Positions 1-11,795 are shown, numbered from the stretch's first letter. The stretch is DNA of 15,375 nucleotides from Hyphomicrobiales bacterium (GCA_017304505.1 JAFKKQ010000324.1:1-15375); one strand, 5' to 3'. Program-made: numbers and translations. Notes: a model not told the origin generated them from the sequence alone.

Positions 1-2
1 CG

Positions 3-1106
3 CTGTTCGATGCCGACATCGATTTGTTCGACGTTCTCAACGCCGTGGCGACGCGCGCGCAACTGCGCGGGCCGACCTACGATTCGGTGCTCGATGCCAA
101 GGTTGACATCGGAACCGTGCTTGCGGCGATGGTCGATGCCGGCCGTGCCGCCTACGGCAACAGCCCCGCCGTCCGCACGCTCGACGACATCGCGCAATCG
201 GTTCAGGGCAGGACCGACACATTCACGCTGGGCACCCTGTTCGATGCCGGCCCCTACCGCGGGCTTCCGCTCGGTGAGAAGCCCAAAATCGGGGTGAGCG
301 CGTCTGCGCTCGATCTACTGACGGCCGCGGCTCAGGTTGCCAACGGACAGCATCAGGTTGGGGCCGCACTCAATGTCAACGTGCCGGGAATCCTCGGCGC
401 GTCGCTCAAACTCGCGGTCGGCGAGCGGCCGGTGACGTCGAGTTGGGTTGCGGTCGGCGGCCCCGGATCGAGCGTGCACACCGCGCAGACGCGGCTGCTG
501 CTGACCGTGCGGGTGAGCGGCGCCGGCTCGATCGCGTCGGTCACCGTTCCGATCTATGTGGAGGTCGCGGCCGGCACAGCGAAGCTGGCGGCGGTCCGAT
601 GCGGCTTTCCCGATGCCCAGACTTCGACAGCGACGCTCGATGTCCAGTCGGGCGTCGTCGATGCCTGGATCGGCGATGTGTCCGTTGCGCAATTGGAGAA
701 CTTCAGCACCGCGCCCAATCCGGGCCCCGCCGCCCTGGTCGATACGCCGGTGCTCAAGGTCACCGGCCGTGCCCATGCCACCATTTCCAACATGGCGCCG
801 CAGCCCGTGACGTTCAGCTACGCCGATGTCCAGCAGCAGACCCGCAAGACCGTCGGGACGCAGGATTTCACCTCGTCGCTCACGGCTCGGCTGCTGGGCG
901 ACCTGCAGCTCAATGCCAGCATCCTGGGCTTGGGGCTCGGCGTGCCGCAGGCGCTGACGGGGCAGGTGGCGGGAATCCTCGCGGGCGCGACAGCGCCCAT
1001 CGACCGCCTCCTGGCGGATGTCCTGGCAAGTCTGGGGGTGGGTCTTGGCCAGGCCGATGTGTGGGTTCCGGGGATTCGCTGCGACGGGGCCGTGCTGGTG
1101 AATTGA
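3..1106 (+). CDS. TadG-like pilus/envelope assembly protein, C-terminal part (5' end outside window)
   Basis: The frame is open from base 3 to the TGA at 1104-1106, so this is the C-terminal ~367 residues of a longer protein. I recognise the style of the TadG-related DUF2134 family (tight-adherence pilus or predicted envelope proteins): a segment with ALDLLTAAAQVANGQHQV, a HTAQTRLLLTV stretch followed by a beta-rich region, one Cys in the form AAVRCGFPDA, and a C-terminal LGVGLGQADVW..GIRCDGAVLVN ending. Family members normally carry an N-terminal membrane anchor and a TadE/TadG-like region; neither is visible because the start is missing. The likely site of action is the cell envelope. There is no functional link to the cobST genes downstream, and hairpins in the gap suggest a separate transcript. 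The family call is from memory of motifs, not from a search. Confidence 0.65.
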   Translation: MFDADIDLFDVLNAVATRAQLRGPTYDSVLDAKVDIGTVLAAMVDAGRAAYGNSPAVRTLDDIAQSVQGRTDTFTLGTLFDAGPYRGLPLGEKPKIGVSASALDLLTAAAQVANGQHQVGAALNVNVPGILGASLKLAVGERPVTSSWVAVGGPGSSVHTAQTRLLLTVRVSGAGSIASVTVPIYVEVAAGTAKLAAVRCGFPDAQTSTATLDVQSGVVDAWIGDVSVAQLENFSTAPNPGPAALVDTPVLKVTGRAHATISNMAPQPVTFSYADVQQQTRKTVGTQDFTSSLTARLLGDLQLNASILGLGLGVPQALTGQVAGILAGATAPIDRLLADVLASLGVGLGQADVWVPGIRCDGAVLVN

Positions 1107-1154
1107 CAGACCCCCGCTGGCAGGGGGCGCTTCGGCTACCTATCTGAAATATCA

Positions 1155-1210
1155 GCACCTTAGCTATGCGGTAGCCCGCTTTCGCGGGTTACCCCCGTCT
1201 GCTAAGTTGC
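1155..1210 (+). other. Nested stem-loop between tadG-like gene and cobS
   Basis: Two nested inverted repeats are visible. The outer arms are 1155-1164 (GCACCTTAGC) and 1201-1210 (GCTAAGTTGC), 10 bp with one C/U mismatch. The inner arms are 1170-1179 (GGTAGCCCGC) and 1184-1193 (GCGGGTTACC), 10 bp with one G-U pair around a TTTC loop. No T-run follows the structure, so it is not a classical terminator. A weaker hairpin (CCCCC 1111-1115 / GGGGG 1123-1127) lies just after the preceding stop. The element could end transcription of the upstream gene, act as a folded leader of cobS (start 1277), or be part of a dispersed palindromic repeat. It does not resemble a cobalamin riboswitch. Confidence 0.55.
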
Positions 1211-1276
1211 CACATCCCAAGCTCGAAGCCCGGCAGATATCGCGGCCCCGCGCCGTTCCGGGGCCACGGAGTAGCA

Positions 1277-2263
1277 ATGGCGACTGCAGCACAAAATTCA
1301 CCCGGCCTGCCCGATATGAAAGTGTCCGTCCGGCAGGTCTTCGGCATCGAAAGCGACATGGAGGTGCCGGCTTATTCCAAGGGCGACGATTACGTCCCCG
1401 ACACCGATCCCGATTATCGCTTCGACCGGCCGACCACGCTGGCGATCCTCGCCGGTTTCGCCCACAACCGTCGTGTGATCGTGTCCGGCTACCACGGCAC
1501 CGGCAAGTCGACCCACATCGAGCAGGTCGCGGCGCGGCTGAACTGGCCCTGCGTGCGCGTCAACCTCGACAGCCACATCAGCCGTATCGACCTGATCGGC
1601 AAGGACGCCATCGTCATCAAGGACGGCAAGCAGGTCACGGAGTTCCGCGACGGCATCCTGCCGTGGGCCTACCAGAACAACGTTGCGCTCTGCTTCGACG
1701 AGTACGACGCCGGCCGCCCCGACGTGATGTTCGTGATCCAGCGCGTGCTGGAATCCTCGGGCCGGCTGACGCTGCTCGACCAGAGCCGGGTCATCAAGCC
1801 GCATCCGGCGTTCCGGCTGTTCGCCACCGCCAACACCATCGGTCTTGGCGACACCTCGGGGCTCTATCACGGCACGCAGCAGATCAACCAAGCGCAGATG
1901 GACCGCTGGAACGTCGTCACGACGTTGAACTATCTGCCGCACGACAACGAGGTCGAGATCGTGCTCGCCAAGGCGAAGCACTATCAGACCGAGGAAGGCC
2001 GCGACATCGTCAACAAGATGGTTCGCGTCGCCGATCTCACGCGCAATGCCTTCATGAACGGCGACCTGTCGACGGTGATGAGCCCGCGAACCGTGATCAC
2101 CTGGGCCGAGAACGCCGATATCTTCAAGGATCTCGGCTTCGCGTTCCGGCTGACATTCGTCAACAAGTGCGACGAGTTGGAACGGCCGATCGTGGCTGAG
2201 TTTTATCAGCGCTGCTTCGGCCAGGAGTTGCCGGAAAGCGCGGTCAACGTGGCATTGAGCTAA
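1277..2263 (+). CDS. cobS: Aerobic cobaltochelatase subunit CobS (AAA+ ATPase)
   Basis: CobS is the ATPase ring subunit of the CobNST chelatase, which inserts Co2+ into hydrogenobyrinic acid a,c-diamide in the cytoplasm during aerobic B12 synthesis. The 328-residue product has the usual family length. Visible motifs: N-terminal [17 protein letters not shown] (18-34), Walker [10 protein letters not shown] at 71-79, Walker B VALCFDE at 136-142 followed by [14 protein letters not shown], and a sensor-1 type LFATANT near 181-187. The start ATG at 1277 follows a GGAG at 1268-1271 with a 5-nt gap, which fits well. cobT follows after 140 bp that are largely taken up by a dispersed repeat; the pair is probably one transcription unit. 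CobN is not in the window. Confidence 0.96.
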   Translation: MATAAQNSPGLPDMKVSVRQVFGIESDMEVPAYSKGDDYVPDTDPDYRFDRPTTLAILAGFAHNRRVIVSGYHGTGKSTHIEQVAARLNWPCVRVNLDSHISRIDLIGKDAIVIKDGKQVTEFRDGILPWAYQNNVALCFDEYDAGRPDVMFVIQRVLESSGRLTLLDQSRVIKPHPAFRLFATANTIGLGDTSGLYHGTQQINQAQMDRWNVVTTLNYLPHDNEVEIVLAKAKHYQTEEGRDIVNKMVRVADLTRNAFMNGDLSTVMSPRTVITWAENADIFKDLGFAFRLTFVNKCDELERPIVAEFYQRCFGQELPESAVNVALS

Positions 2264-2271
2264 ACAACGAG

Positions 2272-2385
2272 CGTCATGCATGGGCATAGCCGGACGAAGG
2301 ACGGCGTCGCTTCGCTCGCCTATGACCCGCGCATCTGTCTTCTTCGCATGGAGGATGGGTTGCCGGGGCAGGCCCGGCAATGACG
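2272..2385. repeat. Dispersed intergenic palindromic repeat (Rhizobiales type) between cobS and cobT
   Basis: The stretch is bounded by short inverted ends CGTCAT (2272-2277) and ATGACG (2380-2385). Inside are two hairpins: TTGCCGGG 2360-2367 with CCCGGCAA 2373-2380 around a 5-nt loop, and CGAAGGAC 2295-2302 with GTC-G-CTTCG 2306-2314 (one bulge). On the minus strand one frame translates to CRACPGNP, a string I associate with the dispersed repeats found between genes in Bradyrhizobium-like genomes. This is pattern memory, not a search. The right end overlaps an in-frame ATG at 2380, making that upstream cobT start suspect. The repeat may affect message stability between the two genes. Confidence 0.7.
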
Positions 2386-2403
2386 ACGGAGAGAAATCGC
2401 GCG

Positions 2404-4308
2404 ATGTCTTCCAATAGCAAGCCGAAGACGCAGCAAAAAGAATCCCCGGCGGAGCCGTTCAAGCGGGCGGTGACGGGCTGCCTTCGCGCCATCGCCAAGA
2501 AATCCGATCTGGAGGTGTCCTTCGCCGCCGAGCGGCCGGGGTTGGTCGGCGGCAAGGCGCGGTTGCCCGAACCTGCACGCAAGCTGACGCGGCAGGAGGC
2601 GGCGATCGTGCGCGGCAACGCCGATGCCATCGCGCTCAAGCTCGCTTGCCACGACCCGGCGACGCATCGGCGGCTTCTGCCTGCAAGCCAGCAGGCGCGC
2701 GCGGTGTTCGATGCCGTCGAGCAGGCCCGCGTCGAGGCGATCGGCTCGCGACGCATGGTCGGCGTGAAGAACAATCTCACCGCCATGATCGACGACCGAT
2801 TCCATCGCGGCAAATTCGACGAGGTCACCGATCGCGCCGACGCGCCGATCGAGGAGGCCGTGGCCATGATGGTGCGCGAGCGCCTGACCGGCCAGACGCC
2901 GCCGCCGGCTGCGAAAAAGCTGGTCGATCTGTGGCGTCCGTTCATCGAGGATCGCGCCGGCCGCGGCCTCGATAAGCTCGAGCGGCTTCTCGACAATCAG
3001 CGCAAGTTCGGCGACGCCGTTCACGACCTGCTGGATTCGCTCGACATGGGCGATGACCGTACCACCTCCGACGAGGAGGAAGAGGGCGAGGAGGGCGATC
3101 AGGATCGTCGCAAGGACGAGACCGGCGAGCAGGGCGAGGCCGCCGACTCCGAAGACATGGAGAAGATGAGCGCGGAGGACGCCGAGGCGTCCGCCGATGC
3201 CGCCGAAACCACCGAGGAGGCCGTGGATTCGCCGGCCTCCGACATGGCCGACGATGCGGAAATGGGCGAGTCCGAGACCGCCGCCGAGCCGTGGCGGCCG
3301 CGCAACGGCCGCAACGAGCCCCACGGGCCCGACTACAAGCCCTTCACCATGCGTTTCGACGAAACGGTGTCGGCCGAGGAATTGTGCGAGCCGGAGGAGC
3401 TTGACCGGCTGCGCGGTTACCTCGACAAGCAGCTCTCGAACCTGCAAGGCGTGGTCGCCCGCCTCGCCAACCGTTTGCAGCGCCGCCTGATGGCGCAGCA
3501 GAACCGCGCCTGGGACTTCGATCTCGAAGAGGGGATGCTCGATCCGGCGCGGTTGCCGCGCATCGTCATCGACCCGCTGCACGCGCTGTCGTTCAAGCAG
3601 GAGAAGGAAACCAATTTCCGCGACACGGTGGTGACGCTGCTGCTCGACAATTCCGGCTCGATGCGCGGCCGCCCGATCACGGTGGCTGCGACCTGCGCCG
3701 ATATCCTCGCGCGCACGCTGGAGCGTTGCGGCGTCAAGGTCGAAATCCTGGGCTTCACCACGCGCGCCTGGAAGGGCGGGCAGTCGCGCGAGAACTGGCT
3801 CGCCGCCGGCAAGACCCCCAACCCCGGCCGGCTGAACGATTTGCGCCACATCATCTACAAGTCCGCCGATGCACCGTGGAGGCGCGCGCGCAAGAACTTG
3901 GGGCTGATGATGCGCGAGGGTCTCTTGAAGGAGAACATCGACGGCGAGGCGCTGGATTGGGCGCACAAGCGTCTGCTGGCGCGCCCCGAACAGCGCAAGA
4001 TCCTGATGATGATCTCCGACGGCGCGCCGGTCGACGATTCCACGCTGTCGGTCAATCCGGGCAACTACCTCGAACGGCACCTGCGCTGGATCATCGAGGA
4101 TATCGAGACGCGCTCGCCGGTTGAGTTGATTGCCATCGGCATCGGCCACGATGTCACGCGCTACTACCGCCGCGCGGTGACCATCGTCGATGCCGAGGAG
4201 CTGGGCGGCGCCATGACCGAGAAGCTCGCCGAGCTGTTCGAGGAAGACGCCATGCTCGAGCCGCAGCGCCGCCCGACGCGGACTGTGGCGCGTAAACTTC
4301 ACTCTTAA
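2404..4308 (+). CDS. cobT: Aerobic cobaltochelatase subunit CobT (acidic linker + VWA domain)
   Basis: CobT partners CobS in the ATP-driven AAA+/MIDAS motor that acts on CobN to insert cobalt in aerobic B12 synthesis. From the ATG at 2404 the protein has 634 residues, close to the usual length. The order is an N-terminal alpha-helical CobT domain, a strongly acidic linker at about 214-297 (runs of E and D), and a C-terminal VWA domain. The MIDAS motif D415-N-S-G-S419 ([11 protein letters not shown]) is intact and a second acidic site lies at D539 in MMISDGAP. An in-frame ATG at 2380 would add MTTERNRA, but it sits inside the palindrome of the intergenic repeat; GGAGAG at 2388-2393 lies 10 nt before 2404 and favours the later start. 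A 660-codon frame on the opposite strand is a high-GC shadow. Confidence 0.95.
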   Translation: MSSNSKPKTQQKESPAEPFKRAVTGCLRAIAKKSDLEVSFAAERPGLVGGKARLPEPARKLTRQEAAIVRGNADAIALKLACHDPATHRRLLPASQQARAVFDAVEQARVEAIGSRRMVGVKNNLTAMIDDRFHRGKFDEVTDRADAPIEEAVAMMVRERLTGQTPPPAAKKLVDLWRPFIEDRAGRGLDKLERLLDNQRKFGDAVHDLLDSLDMGDDRTTSDEEEEGEEGDQDRRKDETGEQGEAADSEDMEKMSAEDAEASADAAETTEEAVDSPASDMADDAEMGESETAAEPWRPRNGRNEPHGPDYKPFTMRFDETVSAEELCEPEELDRLRGYLDKQLSNLQGVVARLANRLQRRLMAQQNRAWDFDLEEGMLDPARLPRIVIDPLHALSFKQEKETNFRDTVVTLLLDNSGSMRGRPITVAATCADILARTLERCGVKVEILGFTTRAWKGGQSRENWLAAGKTPNPGRLNDLRHIIYKSADAPWRRARKNLGLMMREGLLKENIDGEALDWAHKRLLARPEQRKILMMISDGAPVDDSTLSVNPGNYLERHLRWIIEDIETRSPVELIAIGIGHDVTRYYRRAVTIVDAEELGGAMTEKLAELFEEDAMLEPQRRPTRTVARKLHS

Positions 4309-4346
4309 GTGTTTCTGCCGCTTGGCCGCGGCGGCGCGTGTGGCGC

Positions 4347-4379
4347 GATGAGCTTGCCCCGCGACGGGACCGGCTCATC
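4347..4379 (+). other. Inverted repeat in the cobT to phytase-like gene gap
   Basis: Arms GATGAGC (4347-4353) and GCTCATC (4373-4379) pair perfectly and enclose a smaller CCCG/CGGG hairpin (4358-4361 with 4365-4368). It lies 7 nt before the ribosome site (GGGGAA at 4387-4392) of the next gene. No T-run follows, so it may be a weak or Rho-assisted cobT end, or a leader structure of the next gene. Confidence 0.4.
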
Positions 4380-4396
4380 CCGCAACGGGGAATAAC

Positions 4397-5431
4397 GTGA
4401 AAACCTGTCTGTCCCGCGGGCTCGCCTTTCTCGCCATCCTCGTGCTGGCGCTCATTCCCGCAGCGGCGCAGCCGCCGGAAGCAGCCGATGGAATCCAGCG
4501 CATCGAGGTCCGCGCCCAATCGATCGAGGCGTTCGAGCCCGGCGAGGCCGGGCGCATACGGTTCGGCGCCTTGGTGTTTCGCGGCGGTCTGGTGCTGGAA
4601 TCGCCGTATCGCGGTTTCGGCGGTTTCTCCGGGTTGCATGTCGATGCGGACGGCGAGCACTTTGTCGCTGTCTCCGACCGGACCCGGTGGCTGCGCGGGC
4701 GCATCGTGACGCGGAACGGCGTTCCGACTGCGGTCGCCGATGCCGAGATGGCTCCGGTCCTTGGCCCGGACGGTCAATCGCTCAAAAGCCGCGGCTGGTA
4801 CGATACCGAGGCGCTCGCCGAATACGATGGCCGGCTTTACGTCGGCATTGAGCGTGTGAACCGGATTGTGCGTTTCGACTATCAGCGGGACGGATTGCGC
4901 GGGCATGGCCATTCGATGCCGGTGCCGGGCGCGATGAAGACACTGCCCTATAACCAAAGCATCGAATGCCTGGCCGCAGTGCCGAAGGATCTGACGAATA
5001 AGGACGGTCCACCGGCCGGAACATTGATCTCGGTTTCCGAGCGCGGTCTTGACGCCAACGGCAACCTTCTGGGCTTTTTGATCGGACCCGCGGACGGTGC
5101 GTTCACGCTCAAACGCACCGACGATTTCGATATCAGCGACTGCGCCATCGCGCCGAACGGGCAACTGCTGGTGCTGGAACGGCGTTTCTCATGGACGCGA
5201 GGCGTGGCGATGCGCATCCGCAGCGTGCCGCTTTCGACGGTGCGGCCCGGCGCGCTGGTCGATGGCACGGAGCTGATCTTCGCCGATATGGGCTATCAGA
5301 TCGACAATATGGAGGGCCTTTCGGTGCACCGCGCGGTCGACGGCACGCTGGTGCTGACGTTGATCTCCGACGACAATTTTTCACCGTTGCAGCGGACCTT
5401 GCTGCTGCAGTTCACGCTGGCCGGAGAATGA
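4397..5431 (+). CDS. Secreted esterase-like/phytase-like family protein
   Basis: A predicted exported protein of 344 residues that I assign to the 'esterase-like activity of phytase' family (PF13449 type), which probably forms a beta-propeller. The GTG start at 4397 follows GGGGAA at 4387-4392. Residues 1-24 form a signal peptide (basic start, hydrophobic core LAFLAILVLALI, AAA before Q25). Family-like repeats include GFSGLHVDADGEHFVAVSDR (about 76-95), WYDTEALAEYDGRLYVGIER (about 134-153) and NMEGLSVH (about 304-311) followed by a TLISDDNF strand. The real substrate of this family is poorly known, and phytase activity should not be assumed. It sits 88 bp after cobT and faces rpmB tail to tail. 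I know of no B12 role for it. Confidence 0.8.
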   Translation: MKTCLSRGLAFLAILVLALIPAAAQPPEAADGIQRIEVRAQSIEAFEPGEAGRIRFGALVFRGGLVLESPYRGFGGFSGLHVDADGEHFVAVSDRTRWLRGRIVTRNGVPTAVADAEMAPVLGPDGQSLKSRGWYDTEALAEYDGRLYVGIERVNRIVRFDYQRDGLRGHGHSMPVPGAMKTLPYNQSIECLAAVPKDLTNKDGPPAGTLISVSERGLDANGNLLGFLIGPADGAFTLKRTDDFDISDCAIAPNGQLLVLERRFSWTRGVAMRIRSVPLSTVRPGALVDGTELIFADMGYQIDNMEGLSVHRAVDGTLVLTLISDDNFSPLQRTLLLQFTLAGE

Positions 5432-5449
5432 GCGCGGAAAGGCTGGCGC

Positions 5450-5479
5450 TAAAACAGATGCCCCGCTTTCGCGGGGCAT
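5450..5479 (-). terminator. Rho-independent terminator of rpmB
   Basis: A perfect 9-bp stem ATGCCCCGC (5458-5466) / GCGGGGCAT (5471-5479) encloses a TTTC loop. Read on the minus strand the stem is followed by CTGTTTTA, giving the U-run expected for termination of rpmB, whose stop is at 5514. On the plus strand no T-run follows, though the hairpin may still slow transcription arriving from the phytase-like gene that ends at 5431. Confidence 0.8.
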
Positions 5480-5513
5480 GACACGGGAGCTGCTATTCCA
5501 GTAACGGTCGGGC

Positions 5514-5804
5514 TTAGCTCGCCGCAGCCTGCTTTTTCTCGATCGCGCGCTTGAGGTCGCGCACCTTGGGCGCCAGCACGTCGTCCTTGGACTTCAGCAG
5601 GAAGGCGTCAAGGCCGCCACGGCGGTCGACGCTTTTGAGCGCGTTGGCCGAAATCCGCAATTTGACCGAGCGGCCGAGCGCATCGGACATCAGCGTGACG
5701 TTCACGAGGTTGGGCAGGAACCGCCGTTTGGTCTTACGGTTTGAGTGGCTCACCTTGTGGCCGACCAGGGCCGACTTGCCGGTCAGATCGCAGCGGCGTG
5801 ACAT
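5514..5804 (-). CDS. rpmB: 50S ribosomal protein L28
   Basis: The 96-residue product is ribosomal protein L28, part of the large ribosomal subunit. Diagnostic stretches are [20 protein letters not shown] at the start, [14 protein letters not shown] at 21-34, and [18 protein letters not shown] at 47-64, with a Lys/Ala-rich tail. The ATG (complement of 5802-5804) is preceded on the minus strand by AAGGG seven bases upstream. The frame stays open upstream to 6995, but that extension overlaps the DUF3108 gene and has no L28 character, so it is discarded. It is a single-gene unit with its own promoter (5872-5900) and terminator (5450-5479), divergent from DUF3108 and convergent with the phytase-like gene. 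Confidence 0.97.
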   Translation of the reverse strand: MSRRCDLTGKSALVGHKVSHSNRKTKRRFLPNLVNVTLMSDALGRSVKLRISANALKSVDRRGGLDAFLLKSKDDVLAPKVRDLKRAIEKKQAAAS

Positions 5805-5871
5805 AACAAAACCCTTGGACTGAGGCGGCGCCGTCATGGCGCCGGACATGGTGCTTGCAATGGATGGCGGA

Positions 5872-5900
5872 CGTATAGTGGCGAGGCTCCGGGGCGTCAA
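5872..5900 (-). promoter_or_regulatory. Sigma-70-type promoter of rpmB
   Basis: On the minus strand TTGACG (complement of 5895-5900) and TATACG (complement of 5872-5877) are spaced by exactly 17 bp. The predicted transcript start lies about 60 nt before the rpmB ATG. The -35 matches consensus at 5 of 6 positions and the -10 at 4 of 6. No comparable pair was found for the divergent DUF3108 gene. Confidence 0.7.
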
Positions 5901-6047
5901 GGCAAGCCGAACCCGCTGGTCCGGATCATAGAAACGACTTAATCCACCCCCGAGATCGGGGATAAGCAGCCTTCCCCCCGGCCGGCGCCTTGATTGGGGA
6001 CCGCCGGCGCGGCAAAGCGGTTGGCGGCTTCCAAGGAGAACGGCGCC

Positions 6048-6881
6048 GTGGGCTGGATGATCGTTGGGTCTGCGACGGGGATCGCGGCCGCGGCCTTGCT
6101 GGCCGTCGGGCCGACGCAGGCGCAGGGCCGGCTCGACGCCCGCTATGCCGTCACGCTCGCCGGTGTTCCGATCGGCAAGGGCGCCTGGGTGGTCGATATC
6201 GCCGATGGTCAGTTCACCGCTGCCGCAAGCGGCGCCACTGCCGGTCTGCTGCGGGTTCTGTCCAGCGGCCAGGGCAGCGGCGCCTCGCGCGGCTATATCG
6301 TCGGTGGCAACCCCGTGCCCGCGAGCTTTGCCGCCAGCATCACCGCCGACAAGAAAACCGAGGAAATCCGCATGACGCTGGGTTCCGGCGACGTGAAGGA
6401 TTTTGTCATCACGCCTCCGCCCAAGCCCGACCCGAACCGGATTCCGGTCACCGAGGCCCATCGTCATGGTGTCAGCGATCCGATGACGGGCTCGCTGGTC
6501 CGCGTGCCTGGGACAGGCAATCCGGTCGGGCCGGCCGCCTGCGAACGCACCACGCCGATCTTCGACGGCCGCATGCGCTACAATCTGAAGTTCTCCTACA
6601 AGCGCATGGAACACGTCAAAGCCGAGAAGGGCTACGAGGGCCCGGCGGTGGTCTGCGCGGTGTATTTCGTGCCGGTGGCCGGCTATGTGCCGTCGCGCAT
6701 GGCAATCAAATATCTGGCCAAGCAGCGCGACATGGAGGTGTGGCTGGCGCCGGTCGCGGCCACCCGCGTGCTGGTGCCGTTCCGGGTTTCGATCCCGACG
6801 CCGATCGGGCTCGGCTTGATGCAGGCGACGCAATTCGTGTCGGTAGCGCAGCCGCACGCGGCAAGCAGCCGGATGCCGTGA
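6048..6881 (+). CDS. Exported DUF3108 domain protein
   Basis: A predicted periplasmic or outer-envelope protein of 277 residues from the GTG at 6048, preceded by AAGGAG at 6033-6038 with a 9-nt gap; an earlier TTG at 5994 has no ribosome site. The first ~26 residues look like a signal peptide ([20 protein letters not shown], then PTQAQ before G). The body matches my memory of DUF3108: an early [17 protein letters not shown] strand pair, an [13 protein letters not shown] block in the second half and a C-terminal [19 protein letters not shown] block. Two Cys (in AACERTTP and VVCAVYF) could form a disulfide. The biochemical role of the family is unknown. It is divergent from rpmB, and 381 bp separate it from the helicase. 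Confidence 0.8.
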   Translation: MGWMIVGSATGIAAAALLAVGPTQAQGRLDARYAVTLAGVPIGKGAWVVDIADGQFTAAASGATAGLLRVLSSGQGSGASRGYIVGGNPVPASFAASITADKKTEEIRMTLGSGDVKDFVITPPPKPDPNRIPVTEAHRHGVSDPMTGSLVRVPGTGNPVGPAACERTTPIFDGRMRYNLKFSYKRMEHVKAEKGYEGPAVVCAVYFVPVAGYVPSRMAIKYLAKQRDMEVWLAPVAATRVLVPFRVSIPTPIGLGLMQATQFVSVAQPHAASSRMP

Positions 6882-7262
6882 TGGCGTTTCCCGATCGATG
6901 TCTTGAAAGCCTTGCACCGCTTGCGCCGGTCGCGCCGCGCTGCCACCTATCCACAGGTTGCCCACAGGAGCCGAGGGGTGCGGGCCTTGACTCAAGGCGA
7001 GGAGCGTCTCCCGGCGCCTGTTAACAAATAGGGCACCGTTGTGCAGCCGGAATCGTGGCGAGTCACCTCATGTTGTGGCTGTATAAGAGTAAAGCTCGAG
7101 ATGTCGTAGGGAACGAAGCCGAACGCCACGGCAATACCGATTCGGGCGCGATTCGTTCCAGACTCGTTCGCGCCGTTAAGGTTGCACCCTCGCGGCTTCA
7201 CATTGTGATACAGAAGGACGAACCTGCGCGCTGACGCAGGTCGTCCCCAGCCTGGAAAACGA
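6882..7262. other. 381-bp intergenic region before the helicase gene
   Basis: No convincing gene lies here; short frames are shadows. It holds a pair of DnaA-box-like 9-mers, CTATCCACA (6947-6955) and TTGCCCACA (6958-6966), spaced one helical turn apart, and a hairpin near the helicase start (7217-7245). TATAAG at 7082-7087 resembles a -10 box but lacks a -35 at the right distance. The base composition between about 7020 and 7210 is less GC-rich than the flanking genes, which fits a promoter region. Confidence 0.5.
7217..7245 (+). other. Stem-loop in the helicase gene leader
   Basis: Arms GACGA-A-CCTGCG (7217-7228) and CGCAGG-TCGTC (7235-7245) pair over 11 bp with a single bulged A and a 6-nt loop. 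The structure ends 17 nt before the ATG at 7263 and leaves GGAAAA as the ribosome site. No T-run follows, so a leader structure is more likely than a terminator. Confidence 0.5.
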
Positions 7263-11224
<3,962 letters not shown>

Positions 11225-11228
<4 letters not shown>

Positions 11229-11563
11229 CCTACGTCGTCACCGATAACTGCATCAAGTGCAAGTACACCGACTGCGTCGAAGTCTGTCCCGTGGATTGCT
11301 TCTACGAGGGCGAAAATATGCTCGTCATCCACCCTGACGAGTGTATCGACTGCGGCGTTTGCGAGCCGGAATGCCCCGCCGAGGCGATCAAGCCCGACAC
11401 CGAATCCGGCCTTGAGAAGTGGCTCGGCCTCAACGCCGAATACGCCAAGCAGTGGCCGAATATCACGGTCAAGAAGGATCCGCCCGCCGATGCCAAGGAA
11501 TGGGACGGCGTGGCCGATAAATTCGACAAACACTTCTCGGCGGAACCCGGCTCGGGCGACTGA
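11225..11563 (+). CDS. fdxA: Seven-iron ferredoxin FdxA ([3Fe-4S][4Fe-4S])
   Basis: A 112-residue cytoplasmic electron carrier closely resembling Azotobacter vinelandii ferredoxin I. By that alignment C9, C17 and C50 hold the [3Fe-4S] cluster and C21, C40, C43 and C46 the [4Fe-4S] cluster, with C12 and C25 free; all nine are present. The [19 protein letters not shown] and [15 protein letters not shown] blocks are diagnostic, and the tail [20 protein letters not shown] is also family-like. ATG at 11225 follows GGAG (11214-11217) with a 7-nt gap. An in-frame upstream extension to 11087 has no ferredoxin character. The redox partner is unknown. It precedes carD by 232 bp, and the ATG overlaps the literal stop of the shifted helicase frame by four bases. 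Confidence 0.97.
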
Positions 11564-11636
11564 TCGCGAGCGTGGTCGTCGGTCGTCGAAGTTGTTAACC
11601 GAAATGATGCGTCGGAATGCTTGACAACGGTTAAAG

Positions 11637-11661
11637 AGCGTTTTTGCAGTGCAATAACGCT
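11637..11661. promoter_or_regulatory. 25-bp near-perfect dyad upstream of the carD promoter
   Basis: Arms AGCGTTTTTGC (11637-11647) and GCAATAACGCT (11651-11661) are inverted copies over 11 bp with one T/T mismatch and a 3-bp AGT centre. The dyad ends one base before the -35 box of the carD promoter, which suits an operator. It lies 74 bp after the fdxA stop and is followed by TTGATTCT, so it might instead serve as a weak fdxA terminator hairpin. Confidence 0.55.
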
Positions 11662-11689
11662 TTGATTCTGGCTGCAAATGTGCTATAGA
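11662..11689 (+). promoter_or_regulatory. Extended -10 promoter upstream of carD
   Basis: TTGATT (11662-11667) and TATAGA (11684-11689) are 16 bp apart, and the -10 is preceded by TGC, giving an extended -10 (TGnTATAGA). A start near 11696 would leave a leader of about 100 nt before the first possible carD start at 11796. An isolated TTGACA at 11621-11626 has no matching -10. Confidence 0.7.
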
Positions 11690-11715
11690 GCTATTTCTAT
11701 GGATTTATCCCTTGT

Positions 11716-11740
11716 GCTCCCGGTGGGAGCGTTATTTTTA
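11716..11740 (+). terminator. Terminator-like hairpin inside the carD leader (possible attenuator)
   Basis: The stem GCTCCC (11716-11721) / GGGAGC (11725-11730) with a GGT loop is followed directly by GTTATTTTTA, the form of an intrinsic terminator. It lies about 20 nt after the predicted carD transcript start and 56 nt before the first start codon. Further small stems follow: GGGA 11741-11744 with TCCC 11751-11754, and GCCC 11762-11765 with GGGC 11770-11773 closed by a GAAA tetraloop. GGGA at 11741 could alternatively pair with TCCC at 11708-11711, so rival folds are possible. Confidence 0.55.
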
Positions 11741-11795
11741 GGGAAAACGATCCCCATATAAGCCCGAAAGGGCATTCAGTTCACACGCGTAGCTT

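Noticed and set aside
1103..1108. TTGACA at the end of the TadG-like gene as a cobS promoter
   Set aside because: No -10 box lies 16-18 bp downstream; that stretch is G-rich hairpin sequence.
1107..1276. Cobalamin riboswitch before cobS
   Set aside because: The expected B12-box context is not visible, and the stems present do not match that architecture.
2320..4302. 660-codon minus-strand frame opposite cobT
   Set aside because: It mirrors cobT and arises from high GC and codon bias; its translation is low-complexity His/Arg/Gly/Leu text, while cobT has a clear family identity.
5805..6995. Upstream extension of the rpmB frame to 493 codons
   Set aside because: Only the last 96 codons are L28; the remainder overlaps the DUF3108 gene antisense and passes through the rpmB promoter.
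5990..7024. 344-codon plus-strand frame overlapping the DUF3108 gene
   Set aside because: Arg-rich text in the wrong frame; the DUF3108 frame has a signal peptide, ribosome site and family motifs.
11621..11626. TTGACA as a second carD promoter -35
   Set aside because: A perfect hexamer, but no TATAAT-like box at a workable distance; the extended -10 promoter at 11662-11689 is better.
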